NCBI GenBank assembly: GCA_022616275.1
Contig: JAKEFB010000146.1
Location: 26,154 to 90,153 of the forward strand
Reading direction: 5' to 3'
DNA length: 64,000 nucleotides
Source of the DNA: Chloroflexota bacterium
Lineage (GTDB): Bacteria; Chloroflexota; Anaerolineae; Promineifilales; Promineifilaceae
Part shown: positions 18,951-28,574 of the stretch, piece after piece
Position numbering within the stretch: the stretch's first letter is position 1
Layout: each line of letters opens with the position of its first letter
Made by a program: the position numbers and the translations under genes
Notes under the pieces: generated by a model
What the model saw: only the letters and a program-made list of their open reading frames with translations
What the model was told of the DNA's origin: nothing
The model's database searches: none

Positions 18951-21248
18951 ATGGGTCTTAGCGAAGAGATACGCCGGCAGTTGGTTGAAAGCTTCAAAGT
19001 GGAGCAGGCGGAGCACGTCCAGAAGATAACGCAGGGGTTGCTGGCCCTGGAGAAGAAACCGCGCGGCAAGCGGCGACAGGCGCTGCTGGAAGAAATTTTC
19101 CGCGAAGCGCACAGCCTGAAGGGCAGTGCGCGGGCCGTGGGGATGGCGACCATTGATGGCCTGAGCCATGCCCTGGAGAGCCTGCTACTGGATGCCAAGG
19201 AAGGACGCCTGACCTTCTCGCCGGAGTTGTTTGATCTGCTCTACCAATCGCTGGACGCCGTCGAGGCAACGCTGGATAGGGTAGAGGCCGGCGAGGTAGC
19301 GCCCTCCGCTGAAGTGCTGGCCTTGCTGGCCCGGTTGGAGGAAGTGAGCGCCCGGGTCAAAGCAGGCGGCTGGGAAACGATGGCGGCCAAAGCAATTGAA
19401 ACACCTTACGAACCGGGGCCGGAAGAGGAAGTAGAGCCGGAATCTGGGGACGAGCCTGACTCAATGGCCTCCCAACGTCCTGTTGCCGCCGGAGAGGAGA
19501 CGATCCGCGTCTCTATCAGTAAGTTAGATGCCCTGATGGCTCAATTCAGCGAGTTGCTCGGGGCTAAAATCCGGGCCGAGCAACGGCTGGCTGAGGTGCG
19601 CCAGATGCAGACGATGGCTGCTAATTGGAATAAGGAGTGGCTGGCTCTACGTGGTAGCCACAGCCGCCTGTCTCGTAACGGCCACAACGGCCACAACAAG
19701 GACGTGGAGGCTTTGATTGCGTTTACCGATAAAAATCAGGCCCAGTTGCGCAGCCTGATGGCTCAAACCAATACCCTCTACCGCCAGTTTGGTAACGACA
19801 ACCTGCGGCTGTCACTCATCGTTGACGAACTGCAAGAGGAAATTAAGCGGGTACGGATGCTGCCCCTGGCCACCATTACCGCCTCCTTTCACCGCATGGT
19901 GCGCGACCTGGCTCGCCAGCAGGGCAAGGAAATCACCCTGGTCATCACCGGCAACGAAACAGAGTTAGACAAGCGAGTCCTGGAGCAGGTTAAAGATCCA
20001 CTCATTCACCTGCTGCGCAACGCAGTGGACCACGGCATTGAAACGGCCGAAGAACGGCAGCAGGCCGGCAAACCGGCCGAAGGCCAGATCCACCTGGCAG
20101 CCAGCCAACAGGGCAACAACATGGTCGTCACAGTCAGCGACGACGGCCGGGGTCTAGACCTGCCGGCCATCCGCCAGACCGCGGCGCGCCGGGGCTTGAT
20201 GAGCCTGAGCGAAGCCAGGAAACTAACGGATGCTGACGCGGCCGCCCTCATTTTCAGTTCTGGTCTCTCCACCAGCAAAATAATCACCGACATTTCCGGC
20301 CGGGGCGTGGGACTGGACGTAGTTCGCCAAAACGTGGAAGAGTTGCACGGCACGTTGGACGTTTCTTCTCAGCCAGGTCAGGGAACGACCTTTACCTTGA
20401 CTTTACCACTGACCCTGGCCAGTTCGCGTGGGCTCATGGTGCGGGCCGGATCACAGACCTTTATCCTGCCCCACAGCACCGTCGAGCGAATGCTCCAGGT
20501 CAAACGCAGCGACGTAGCCAGCGTCGAAGGCAGAGAGGCGATCATCTACCGGGGTAAACCGGTAGCCCTGGCCTGGCTGGAGGACCTGTTGGAGCTGCCG
20601 GCCAGCCCGCGCGACGGCGAACGATTGACGCTGGTCGTCGTGAGTGTGGCTGAAAAACGGCTGGCCCTGGTCGTGGATACCCTGGAGGGGGAGCAGGAAA
20701 TCGTTATGACGAGCCTGGGCAAACAACTGGCTAAGGTTGGCGGCATTGCTGGGGCAACCGTGCTTGGGTCAGGTAGGGTTATCCTGGTCTTGCACGTGGC
20801 CGATCTGATAAAACTGGCTAACCGTACCCGGTCTCGTACCCCATTTGTCACCGAGGCCAGGCTGGAGGAAAGCCAACGCCGCCGGACCATCCTGGTGGTA
20901 GACGATTCGATTACCACCCGCACGCTGGAGAAAAACATTCTGGAAGCGGCCGGGTATCAGGTCAGGCTGGCCTCTGACGGCGAAGAGGCTTACGCCACCC
21001 TGATTGCCGGCGACGCGCCTGACTTAATTGTCTCTGACCTCAATATGCCCCGGCTGGATGGTTTCGAGCTGACCGGCCGGATCAAACAGGACAAACGCTA
21101 CGCTGATATTCCCGTTATCCTGGTTACATCGCTGGATTCACCGGCCGACAAGGCGCGCGGCATTGAGGTTGGAGCAGATGCTTACATTGTCAAAAGCGAT
21201 TTTGACCAGGGAAACCTGTTGGAGACGATTGAACAGTTGATATTGTAG
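18951..21248 (+). CDS. cheA: CheA histidine kinase with C-terminal receiver (hybrid)
   Basis: About 765 residues from ATG 18951 (TTGGAG upstream). An in-frame GTG at 18924 is the alternative start. The Hpt/P1 domain has phospho-acceptor His54 in REAHSLKGSARAVG. A dimerisation region and HATPase follow (LLRNAVDHGIE N box, DDGRGL, GRGVGLDVV), then a CheW-like domain and a fused receiver with Asp696 (VSDLNMPRLDGF). The kinase responds to the two receptors and phosphorylates its own REC, CheB and the CheY-like receiver. Hybrid CheA is common in pili, biofilm or development-type systems. It is followed by cheB after 2 bp. Confidence 0.94.
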   Translation: MGLSEEIRRQLVESFKVEQAEHVQKITQGLLALEKKPRGKRRQALLEEIFREAHSLKGSARAVGMATIDGLSHALESLLLDAKEGRLTFSPELFDLLYQSLDAVEATLDRVEAGEVAPSAEVLALLARLEEVSARVKAGGWETMAAKAIETPYEPGPEEEVEPESGDEPDSMASQRPVAAGEETIRVSISKLDALMAQFSELLGAKIRAEQRLAEVRQMQTMAANWNKEWLALRGSHSRLSRNGHNGHNKDVEALIAFTDKNQAQLRSLMAQTNTLYRQFGNDNLRLSLIVDELQEEIKRVRMLPLATITASFHRMVRDLARQQGKEITLVITGNETELDKRVLEQVKDPLIHLLRNAVDHGIETAEERQQAGKPAEGQIHLAASQQGNNMVVTVSDDGRGLDLPAIRQTAARRGLMSLSEARKLTDADAAALIFSSGLSTSKIITDISGRGVGLDVVRQNVEELHGTLDVSSQPGQGTTFTLTLPLTLASSRGLMVRAGSQTFILPHSTVERMLQVKRSDVASVEGREAIIYRGKPVALAWLEDLLELPASPRDGERLTLVVVSVAEKRLALVVDTLEGEQEIVMTSLGKQLAKVGGIAGATVLGSGRVILVLHVADLIKLANRTRSRTPFVTEARLEESQRRRTILVVDDSITTRTLEKNILEAAGYQVRLASDGEEAYATLIAGDAPDLIVSDLNMPRLDGFELTGRIKQDKRYADIPVILVTSLDSPADKARGIEVGADAYIVKSDFDQGNLLETIEQLIL

Positions 21249-21250
21249 CA

Positions 21251-22318
21251 ATGACCACTCCCTCTAAACCCATCCGCGTCCTTGTCGTTGAGGACTCGCC
21301 AACCTGTCGCGAGTTGATGGTCTCGGTCATTCAGAGCGCGGCCGGCTTTCAAGTTGTCGGTACGGCTCGCGATGGCGCGGAGGCGGTCCGGCTGACCCAT
21401 CGCCTCCGGCCGGACATTATTATCATGGACGTACACATGCCGGTTATGAACGGCTACGAGGCCGTCAACCAGATCATGGCTGAGGTACCCCGGCCGATCA
21501 TTATGGTGACGAATAGCCTGGCTAAAAACGAACATCACCTGACCTTTAATGCCCTGGAAGCAGGGGCGCTGATCATCCTGGAAAAACCCGCTCTCTCGGA
21601 CCCGGTCGAAAAGTATGAGTGGTTCCTCTCTCAAATGAAAACCCTGGCCGAGGTCAAGGTGGTCCGGCGCTGGAGTAAACCGGCCGGAAGCAATCACCAG
21701 AGCCAACCGTTGGCAAAAACGCAGGCTGCCAGGCGTGCAGCAAAGAGCGAGAAAATACGAGTAGTCGCCATTGCCGCTTCTACCGGCGGGCCGGGTGCAT
21801 TGGCGACTGTTTTAAAAGAGTTGCCGGCCAATTTCCCGGTTCCTGTCCTGATCGTGCAACACGTGACCTATGGCTTCGGCCAGGGTCTGGCCGACTGGTT
21901 GGGCAAAAAGACCAGGCTACAGGTGCGCCTGGCTCGCCATGGGGATGAACTTCAGGCCGGAGAAGTATTGATTGCTCCTGATGACTATCACATGATCGTC
22001 AACGGGCTCGGGCTCGTGGCGCTGCATAAAGAGACACCTTACCAGGGCCTGCGCCCGGCCGCCAATTATTTGTTTGACTCTGTGGCCCGGGTCTATGGGG
22101 CTACAGCAGTTGGGATTATCTTGACCGGCATGGGCAACGACGGCGCCAGCGGTTTGCAGGCCATGCGCCGGGCAGGAGCGCATACCATTGCCCAGGATCG
22201 AGAGAGTTGTGTCGTTTTTGGCATGCCGGCCGTGGCCATTGAACTGGACGCCGCCGAAGAGGTCCAACCCTTAAATTGCATTGCCAGCGCGCTACTAGAC
22301 TGGATAGAGCGACAATAG
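21251..22318 (+). CDS. cheB: CheB protein-glutamate methylesterase/deamidase
   Basis: 355 residues. The receiver (1-125) has Asp60 (IIMDVHMPVMNG). After a linker of ~50 residues comes the esterase domain with Ser177 in AASTGGPGAL, His in VQHVTYGFG and Asp in LTGMGNDGASG. It removes receptor methyl groups when phosphorylated by CheA, opposing CheR. The gene starts 2 bp after cheA, clearly in the same operon. Confidence 0.95.
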   Translation: MTTPSKPIRVLVVEDSPTCRELMVSVIQSAAGFQVVGTARDGAEAVRLTHRLRPDIIIMDVHMPVMNGYEAVNQIMAEVPRPIIMVTNSLAKNEHHLTFNALEAGALIILEKPALSDPVEKYEWFLSQMKTLAEVKVVRRWSKPAGSNHQSQPLAKTQAARRAAKSEKIRVVAIAASTGGPGALATVLKELPANFPVPVLIVQHVTYGFGQGLADWLGKKTRLQVRLARHGDELQAGEVLIAPDDYHMIVNGLGLVALHKETPYQGLRPAANYLFDSVARVYGATAVGIILTGMGNDGASGLQAMRRAGAHTIAQDRESCVVFGMPAVAIELDAAEEVQPLNCIASALLDWIERQ

Positions 22319-22366
22319 AGAGTCTCTGGCAGGCCTTGGGCCTGGTAGAGGCAAAGAGGAGGTCGT

Positions 22367-22765
22367 GTGAATACAGGGATCAAAAGCGCTACTCGCAGAA
22401 TTATTATCCATAGCGACCTGGACATTATCGTTGCCCGGCTAAAGGCCCGCGAAGTGGCCCGGGAGATGGGTTTTTCGACGATTGATCAGGCCCGTATCTC
22501 GCTGGCGGCCGGCGAACTGGCGCGCGCCCTGGCCAAAGTGATGGACAGCTCGGGTGAGATAGTCATTTCGGGCATCAACGCCAACGGCCAGTGTGGCGTG
22601 CAGGTGATCAGCGTCACCCCCCAGGCCGGGCCTGACGGCTTGGAAAATGCCGGGGGTGTAACTGACGACCACTACCCGGAAATGGCCGACGTGGCTGCCC
22701 TGGTGGATGAGTGCCGGGTGGAAAACCAGGGTACGCGCGTGACTTTAATGAAGTGGCTGGTATAA
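22367..22765 (+). CDS. RsbT-like GHKL protein with lost ATP-binding residues
   Basis: 132 residues, GTG start after GAGGAGG. The first half matches the anti-sigma-regulator kinase RsbT closely (DIIVARLKAREVAREMGFST, DQARISLAAGELARA). The N-box Asn that binds Mg-ATP is Ala, and the DxGxG box is replaced by VTPQAGPDG. The C-terminus keeps the RsbT pattern GTRVTLMKWLV. Probably a catalytically dead partner-switching protein acting by binding. It sits between cheB and a CheY-like receiver (11 bp to the latter), so it may connect the array to a stress or sigma-factor switch. Confidence 0.7.
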   Translation: MNTGIKSATRRIIIHSDLDIIVARLKAREVAREMGFSTIDQARISLAAGELARALAKVMDSSGEIVISGINANGQCGVQVISVTPQAGPDGLENAGGVTDDHYPEMADVAALVDECRVENQGTRVTLMKWLV

Positions 22766-22775
22766 GGAGGTCATC

Positions 22776-23198
22776 ATGGAGCAGACAAATCTTACAAAAA
22801 CCCATTCTCCCGTTATCTTGCTGGTGGAGGATAATCCTGTTCAGGCTATCCGTCTCAAGATTGGCCTGGAGGGCGGCGGCTGCCAGGTTCACTGGGCAGA
22901 CACCGGGCTGACCGGCCTGGAAAGGGCGCACAGTTACCCCTTTGACCTGATTGTGTTAGACGTGCAACTACCGGACATAGACGGTTTTGAAGTTTGCCGC
23001 CGACTGAAAGCGGATGGGGCCGTGGCCCACGTGCCGGTGGTCATTTTGACGACCTGTGATGGCGCCCAGGATGCCCTTACCGGTCTGGCCAATGGCGCGG
23101 CCGACTATATTCCCAAGGACCCATTCGCCGAAATGGTGTTGCTGGAGACGTTGCGACAAATGGGGTTACTCGCTCGCTCGTCTGGGCAGGCTTCGTAA
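22776..23198 (+). CDS. CheY-like single-domain response regulator
   Basis: 140 residues, receiver only: LVEDNP acidic pocket, Asp62 in VLDVQLPDIDGF, Thr in VVILTTCDG, Lys in YIPKDPF. It is the only complete stand-alone receiver in the block and the best candidate for the diffusible output of CheA. A ribosome-binding site AAGGAGG precedes it, and the GAF protein starts 6 bp after its stop. Confidence 0.88.
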   Translation: MEQTNLTKTHSPVILLVEDNPVQAIRLKIGLEGGGCQVHWADTGLTGLERAHSYPFDLIVLDVQLPDIDGFEVCRRLKADGAVAHVPVVILTTCDGAQDALTGLANGAADYIPKDPFAEMVLLETLRQMGLLARSSGQAS

Positions 23199-23204
23199 CG
23201 GACA

Positions 23205-25130
23205 ATGTCACTACTCGATAAGTTAGTCAGCTATGAGAGCGTGCGCCAGGAGCTGCGTCAGGCCCAGGGCAGATTGCAGCAGTACCGCACCATCTTACGT
23301 CTGGCTGGCAACGAAATTGAGCGCCGCAACCGGGGTATCCGGGCTTTAACGACATTTGCCTATCGGGCCAACTGGCTGACCGAGCCGGCCGCCCTCCTAA
23401 AGCTGGCCCTGGCCCAGGCTTTAGAAATTATCGAAACCCAAATTGGGGCCCTGGTCCTCATTGACCAGGAAACAAAAAGCTTTTACCTGGGATGCCATCG
23501 AGGGTTAACACCTGGTATGGTGCGGATTCTGACCGGCCGGCAATACGACCAGGGAGCGGCCGTGTTAATGCCACACCTGGCCAGCGGCAAGGGGGCCTTG
23601 CTGGAGTTGAAAGAAGCGACAGACCCGGCTGAACGCGCTTTGTTGGCCACGGCCCAGGTCTGTAGCCTGATTAGCCTGCCACTGCAGGCCGGGCAGCAAT
23701 TGCTAGGGGCGCTGGTTGTTGGCGCTCAAGACAACGCTGCCTTTTCGCCGGCCAACTTGAATTTTCTGATTGCCCTCAGCCAGCAAACAGCGGCCGGTCT
23801 GGATGCGGTACGCGTCCGCGAAAAACTGTGGCACTTCGCCGAGACTTTGCTCAGTGAGGCGGCCGAACATGGCGCCAGCCTGGAAACGCACGGTCTCGGC
23901 CTCCAGTCCAACCTGCCCCCTTTGCCACCCCTGCAGACCAGGCTGGCCAATCTGGTGGCTGACCTGGGTGGGGCAATGGGGGCTATTTTCGTTTTATCAC
24001 CGCTGAAGGATGATGTCCGCGTTTCGCTGGCGGCCGATTACGGCCTCTCGCCTTTATTTACCAGCGCCTACGCCGACTTTCCGTTATCGGCCGGCCTTTT
24101 CCCCGAGGGGTTGCCGGCCAACCAGGAGTGGTTGATACCGGCCATTGACCGGGCAGTCATGGGCCAGGCCAGTCCCTTGTTAGCCAGCCTGTACGAGGAA
24201 GGTGCCCGTTCCCTGGCGGCCGTCCGCCTGGAGAACCCTGGCCATTCGGCCAAAATTATCCTTGTTGCCGCAACCGAGCCAGAGACCCTGGCCCGCTCGC
24301 ACCTGCCGCAGTTACTGGAGGAAGGCAGGGTGCTCATTCCTCTGGTGACTGAGCCATCTCCAGTACCTACCTTACCTACTCACAGCGTCCACGTTCCTGC
24401 TCTTTCGCACCACCCGTCCACGGAGGACCTGGAGAAATTGTTGGCGGCGATGATGGAGGCTGAGGAGGAATCGTATCGCCACAATGCCGACCTGCTGGCT
24501 TTGAATACCATCTCGGAAATGCTCGGCCGGACGCTAAACCTGGACCAGGTCATCGGCCAGGTAGTGGTCCAATTGCGGGAGATGCTCCAGGTGCAAGCGG
24601 CCTGGCTCTACCTGTTGGATGACGCGGGTTCCAGTATGTTGCGCCTGAGAGCGCACGAAGGGCTTTCGGAGCGATACGTGAAAGGAATGCGACGGCTAAA
24701 GGTGGGCGACGGCTTTGACGGGCTGGTGGTCCAGGAGAATAAAGCCTGCTTTGTCAATGACGTGAAGATCCACCTGCTGCGCTGCCAGTTGCTGGTGGAG
24801 GAGGAGAAGGTTCAGGCGATTGCCGGTGTGCCCCTGGCTTGCCCGGTAGAGCGCGATGGGCGTGAGGAGAGCCGGGTCATCGGCGTATTGACGATAGCCA
24901 TGCGCCAGGTTTATACCTGGCAACCCCGCGAAATTCGCCTGTTAACGTCCGTGGCCAACCAGATGGCCCTGGCCATCAATAATGGCCTGCTCTATGCCCA
25001 GGTGCAAGAGGCCCTGAACAAACTGGCGGCCAGCAATCAAATTCTGAAAGAAATTAACCGCCAACTGCTGGAAAACCGGCTGACGCTGCCGGCCGGGAAA
25101 AACGCTGCTAAGAAACTGCCTCGTTCCTGA
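23205..25130 (+). CDS. GAF-domain protein without catalytic domain
   Basis: 641 residues. An N-terminal coiled coil (~1-45) is followed by two GAF-like domains (~50-205 and ~235-390) and a well-preserved third GAF (~435-615, LNTISEMLGRTLNLDQVIGQ). It ends in a short helix and basic tail. No kinase, cyclase or DNA-binding domain is present, so it may lend ligand sensing to the kinase encoded 9 bp downstream, whose N-terminus also begins with a coil and GAF. Not assignable further. Confidence 0.75.
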   Translation: MSLLDKLVSYESVRQELRQAQGRLQQYRTILRLAGNEIERRNRGIRALTTFAYRANWLTEPAALLKLALAQALEIIETQIGALVLIDQETKSFYLGCHRGLTPGMVRILTGRQYDQGAAVLMPHLASGKGALLELKEATDPAERALLATAQVCSLISLPLQAGQQLLGALVVGAQDNAAFSPANLNFLIALSQQTAAGLDAVRVREKLWHFAETLLSEAAEHGASLETHGLGLQSNLPPLPPLQTRLANLVADLGGAMGAIFVLSPLKDDVRVSLAADYGLSPLFTSAYADFPLSAGLFPEGLPANQEWLIPAIDRAVMGQASPLLASLYEEGARSLAAVRLENPGHSAKIILVAATEPETLARSHLPQLLEEGRVLIPLVTEPSPVPTLPTHSVHVPALSHHPSTEDLEKLLAAMMEAEEESYRHNADLLALNTISEMLGRTLNLDQVIGQVVVQLREMLQVQAAWLYLLDDAGSSMLRLRAHEGLSERYVKGMRRLKVGDGFDGLVVQENKACFVNDVKIHLLRCQLLVEEEKVQAIAGVPLACPVERDGREESRVIGVLTIAMRQVYTWQPREIRLLTSVANQMALAINNGLLYAQVQEALNKLAASNQILKEINRQLLENRLTLPAGKNAAKKLPRS

Positions 25131-25139
25131 TAGGGACCC

Positions 25140-26990
25140 ATGAAAAACATCTACGCCTACTTGCGAGGTCACCACTCTCAAATGCTTCAGGTGGCTCTGA
25201 AGCGACTGATCGGCGTCTTTGACGCGAGCCCCCAGCCTTCCCTGACGGAGCGGATGCAGGAAATGGAGGACATCGCTCGCCAACTGGCGGCCGCCACTGA
25301 AGAAGCGGATCAGGCCCTGGTGCAGTTGCAATCGCTTTATGAGGTGGCCCAGGAGCTGACCACCAGCCTGGATTTACCTCACATTCTACAGGCCACGGCC
25401 ACTGCGCTGGGTCGCTTTACGGGAGCAGACAGCAGCGCCATCTGGCTGATCAGCGACAACGTTTTGCAGATGAAGGCAGCGTATGGGCTGCCGCCGGCTA
25501 CTATAAACAGGCTCAATAGATCGGCCAACGGACAAAGCCACGGGCCGTGGTTAGCTCAAGACAGTTGTTTGCGAGAAGCAACCCGCCGCAAAGAACCGGT
25601 TACCGTTCAGGCCGCGGCCACGCCCCGGCCGGGCGACCACTGGTTGCTGGAAAGTCTGAGCTCCACCTGCCTGGCGGCAATTCCCCTGGTTGTCCAGGAT
25701 GTCGTGATTGGCCTGGCGACGCTTCACAGCTCGACTGACCACATACTGGCCAAGCTGGACCTGGCCCGGACGATTGCCCAACAGGCGGCCGTTGTCATTC
25801 AAAACGGCCAGTTATACGAAGAAGTGCGGCAGCTTAACCAATCGTTGGAAAATCGGATTGCTGCTCGAACGCACGAATTGGTTGAAGAAAAGAAACGGCT
25901 GGCCGGGATTTTGCGCGCGCAAGAGGTGGAAGCCAGCCAGAAAGAGGCCATTCTGGCCTCAATTGCCGACGGCGTGATAGCTTGCGATTGCAACGGCACT
26001 ATTCTGCTGCTAAACCCTGCCGCGGAAGAGATTTTGGGCGAACGGGGCGAATTTATCGCCGGCCGGCATCAGATCTTTGATCTTTTTGAGCCGGGCCGCC
26101 GGGAAAAAGTCTGGCAAATGTTCCGCGCCTTGCGGAAAGCAGGTACAAACGAAGGGATTGCCCCGGTCGAGATGCAAGAAGTCATTTTCGAGATAGACCA
26201 CCGCGTCATCAGCGCCCGCCTGACGTTAGCCCTGGGGCCTGCTCAGGAAGCGATTGGTCTGGTGACTGTCTTACGCGATATTACCAGGGAAGTGGAAGCC
26301 GACCGGGCCAAAACGGACTTTATTTCCACGGTCTCCCACGAGCTGCGTACGCCAATGACCTCTATTAAGGGCTATACGGAGCTGATGGCCCGCGAGGTAG
26401 CCGGCCCTCTGACCGATCAGCAAAGGGATTGGTTAGTAGCCGTGACGCGAAGCGCAGAACGCCTGACGATGCTGATCAACGACCTGCTGGACGTGGCCCA
26501 GATTGAGGCCGGCAAGGTCCGCCTGGAGATGCAGCCAGTTGACCTTTGCCAGTTAGCCGAACAGGTTCTTGAGGTCTTGCTTCCGGCCGCCCAAAAGAAA
26601 GAAATAGACCTGATCTTGCAAGCCTCGCCTGATTTGCCCCCTATCCAGGGAGATTGGGGTCGCATCACCCAGGTTTTGACTAACCTGGTCGGCAACGCCG
26701 TGACTTATACGGAGTGTGGCAGCGTGGCGGTATCCATACGGCCGCTGAATGGCCACGTCCAGGTCAGTGTGCAAGATACCGGGATCGGCATTGCTCCCGA
26801 CGAGTTAGGCCATATTTTCGAGCGCTTTTACCGTTCCAGCCACCCGGTGGTCCAGAACAGCAGGGGAACCGGGCTGGGGCTGCCGATTGTCAAGAAATTT
26901 ATCGAGATGCACGGCGGCCGCATCTGGGTTGAAAGCGAGCCGGGTAGAGGCTCTACCTTCACCTTCATACTGCCGCCAAAACAGCCTTAG
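25140..26990 (+). CDS. GAF-PAS sensor histidine kinase
   Basis: 616 residues, soluble. A coil (~30-75), GAF (~75-225), coil, PAS (~270-380, ILASIADGVIACDCNGTILL), HisKA with His400 (STVSHELRTPMTSIKGY) and HATPase_c (N box NLVGNAVTYTE, DTGIGI, GTGLGLPIVKK). No receiver is fused and no dedicated regulator follows, so it probably feeds the CheY-like or hybrid receivers upstream. Last gene of the co-directional block. Confidence 0.9.
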   Translation: MKNIYAYLRGHHSQMLQVALKRLIGVFDASPQPSLTERMQEMEDIARQLAAATEEADQALVQLQSLYEVAQELTTSLDLPHILQATATALGRFTGADSSAIWLISDNVLQMKAAYGLPPATINRLNRSANGQSHGPWLAQDSCLREATRRKEPVTVQAAATPRPGDHWLLESLSSTCLAAIPLVVQDVVIGLATLHSSTDHILAKLDLARTIAQQAAVVIQNGQLYEEVRQLNQSLENRIAARTHELVEEKKRLAGILRAQEVEASQKEAILASIADGVIACDCNGTILLLNPAAEEILGERGEFIAGRHQIFDLFEPGRREKVWQMFRALRKAGTNEGIAPVEMQEVIFEIDHRVISARLTLALGPAQEAIGLVTVLRDITREVEADRAKTDFISTVSHELRTPMTSIKGYTELMAREVAGPLTDQQRDWLVAVTRSAERLTMLINDLLDVAQIEAGKVRLEMQPVDLCQLAEQVLEVLLPAAQKKEIDLILQASPDLPPIQGDWGRITQVLTNLVGNAVTYTECGSVAVSIRPLNGHVQVSVQDTGIGIAPDELGHIFERFYRSSHPVVQNSRGTGLGLPIVKKFIEMHGGRIWVESEPGRGSTFTFILPPKQP

Positions 26991-27005
26991 CGTTACAATA
27001 CGGGC

Positions 27006-27734
27006 ATGGACTTTCTAGCCTTAAAGAACATTTCCGAGCAGGGGATGGAACTGGTAAACCCCACGTCGCCGGAGAAAGTGCTCAGGGTAGGGGAAATGGC
27101 CGGCCTGGAGGCGGGCTGGCAGGTGATTGAGTTCGGGACCGGCTATGGCGAGGTGCTGGCCTTATGGGCGCAGCGTTTTGGCATCAGCGGGGTAGGGATA
27201 GACATCCGGCCGCACGCCTGCCAGCGAGCGGAGCAAAAGATGAGCCGCCTGGACCTGGTGGAACGGATCGAGATCGTCTGCGGCGACGCGGCCGCCTATT
27301 CCTTTGAGCCGGGCACGTACGACGTGGCCGCCTGCATCGGCGCCTCCTTCATCTGGGGTGACTTCCACCAGACGGTCCGGCACATGCGGCCGGCGATTCG
27401 GCCGGGCGGCCGGCTGGTGATTGGCGAGCCATACTGGCGGCAAGCGCTGGCCCCGCCCGACTACACCCGAGGCCAGACGGCCGTTTACACTGAGTACGAG
27501 CTGCTGCAAATTGTTCGCCAGGAGGGCTTTCACGTCGCCAGCGTAATCCGCTCCAGCCACGACGATTGGGATCGCTACGAGTCTGGCAACTGGCGTGGTC
27601 TGCTGGCCTGGCTGGAGGCCAACCCCGACCACTCGGAACGCCAGGACGTTCTCGACCACCTCCACGACTCGCAAGACGAATATTTCCGCTACGCCCGCGA
27701 ATATTTGGGCTGGGCGCTGTACGTCCTGCAATAA
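27006..27734 (+). CDS. Class I SAM-dependent methyltransferase
   Basis: 242 residues with SAM-binding motif I (VIEFGTGYGE), acidic end of strand 2 (GVGIDIRPHA), motif II (VCGDAAAYSF) and a post-motif (IRPGGRLVIGEPYW). Possibly a small-molecule methyltransferase, substrate unknown. It starts 16 bp after the kinase but looks functionally unrelated. It converges with the TPR gene across a large hairpin. Confidence 0.85.
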   Translation: MDFLALKNISEQGMELVNPTSPEKVLRVGEMAGLEAGWQVIEFGTGYGEVLALWAQRFGISGVGIDIRPHACQRAEQKMSRLDLVERIEIVCGDAAAYSFEPGTYDVAACIGASFIWGDFHQTVRHMRPAIRPGGRLVIGEPYWRQALAPPDYTRGQTAVYTEYELLQIVRQEGFHVASVIRSSHDDWDRYESGNWRGLLAWLEANPDHSERQDVLDHLHDSQDEYFRYAREYLGWALYVLQ

Positions 27735-27736
27735 GA

Positions 27737-27799
27737 CCCCGTAGGTCGGGGCACGCTTCGTGCCTGGGGCACGAAGCGTGCCCTTGGAGACCTACGGGG
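27737..27799. terminator. Long perfect hairpin between convergent genes
   Basis: Outer arms CCCCGTAGGTC and GACCTACGGGG (11 bp) enclose inner arms GGGCACGCTTCGTGCC and GGCACGAAGCGTGCCC (16 bp) around a TGG loop. There is no long T-run. It lies between the methyltransferase and the opposing TPR gene and contains the latter's stop codon (27792-27794). Likely a bidirectional terminator or a palindromic repeat element. Confidence 0.75.
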
Positions 27800-28565
27800 G
27801 CTGGGCCGTCTTCGTCCGCTCAAACGCTTCCAGGGCGAGTTGGGCCAGTTGCAGGGCATCCGCATCCCCCGGTTGCATTTCCAGTGCCTGCCTGGCGTGC
27901 AGCACCGCCTTGGCCGGCAGCACCCAGGCCGGCCCTTCCCCGGCCGGCATGTTTAGGTAGACAATGGTCAGGCAGTAGTGGACTATAAAATGCTCTTCCT
28001 GGCGGTTCAGGGCTTCAAGCAGATGATTCTCGGCTTCTCCCCAGGAGCGCCCATCAGTGTAGAGCACCCCCAAGCGCATGTGGGCCAGCCCGGCGACGGC
28101 CGCTTCCGGGTCGGCCGCCAACCCCTGGCGGTAGTGCGAGGTGGCTTCCGGCCACCGCTTTTGGTCCCAGTAACAGCCGGCCAGAGCATAAACCGCTTCG
28201 GCCCGCTCCGGCTCCAGTTGGATGGCGCGCCGGTACTGGATCATTGCCTCTTCCACCCGCTCCATCCGGCGCAACAGGTTACCCAGGTTGAAGAAGGTGA
28301 CGTAGTCCTGTGAGTCCAGGCGGAGGGCGCTTTCGTAATAGCGCAGGGCGGCTTCGTCGTCTCCTTGTTCGGCCAGGACCGAAGCCAGGTTGGCATAGTA
28401 GCGGACGTCGTACGGGTTCAGGCGAATCGCTTCCTGGTATTCACGGATGGCCTGTTCCAGCTCGCCCTGCATCCGGTGAGCCACGCCCATGTTGTTGTGG
28501 TATTCCGGGTTGCCTGGCTCCCCGTACTGTTTGAAGAATTCCGCCAGCGAGTTGTCGTCAGACAT
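27792..28565 (-). CDS. Tetratricopeptide-repeat protein
   Basis: 257 residues made of about six TPR units (for example PEYHNNMGVAHRMQGELEQAIREY and AALRYYESALRLDSQ), no signal peptide, hence a cytoplasmic scaffold. Partner unknown. Its stop codon lies in the shared hairpin with the methyltransferase. It begins 9 bp downstream of the stop of the PEBP gene on the same strand, so the two form an operon. Confidence 0.85.
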   Translation of the reverse strand: MSDDNSLAEFFKQYGEPGNPEYHNNMGVAHRMQGELEQAIREYQEAIRLNPYDVRYYANLASVLAEQGDDEAALRYYESALRLDSQDYVTFFNLGNLLRRMERVEEAMIQYRRAIQLEPERAEAVYALAGCYWDQKRWPEATSHYRQGLAADPEAAVAGLAHMRLGVLYTDGRSWGEAENHLLEALNRQEEHFIVHYCLTIVYLNMPAGEGPAWVLPAKAVLHARQALEMQPGDADALQLAQLALEAFERTKTAQPP

Positions 28566-28574
28566 AAAAGGCTG

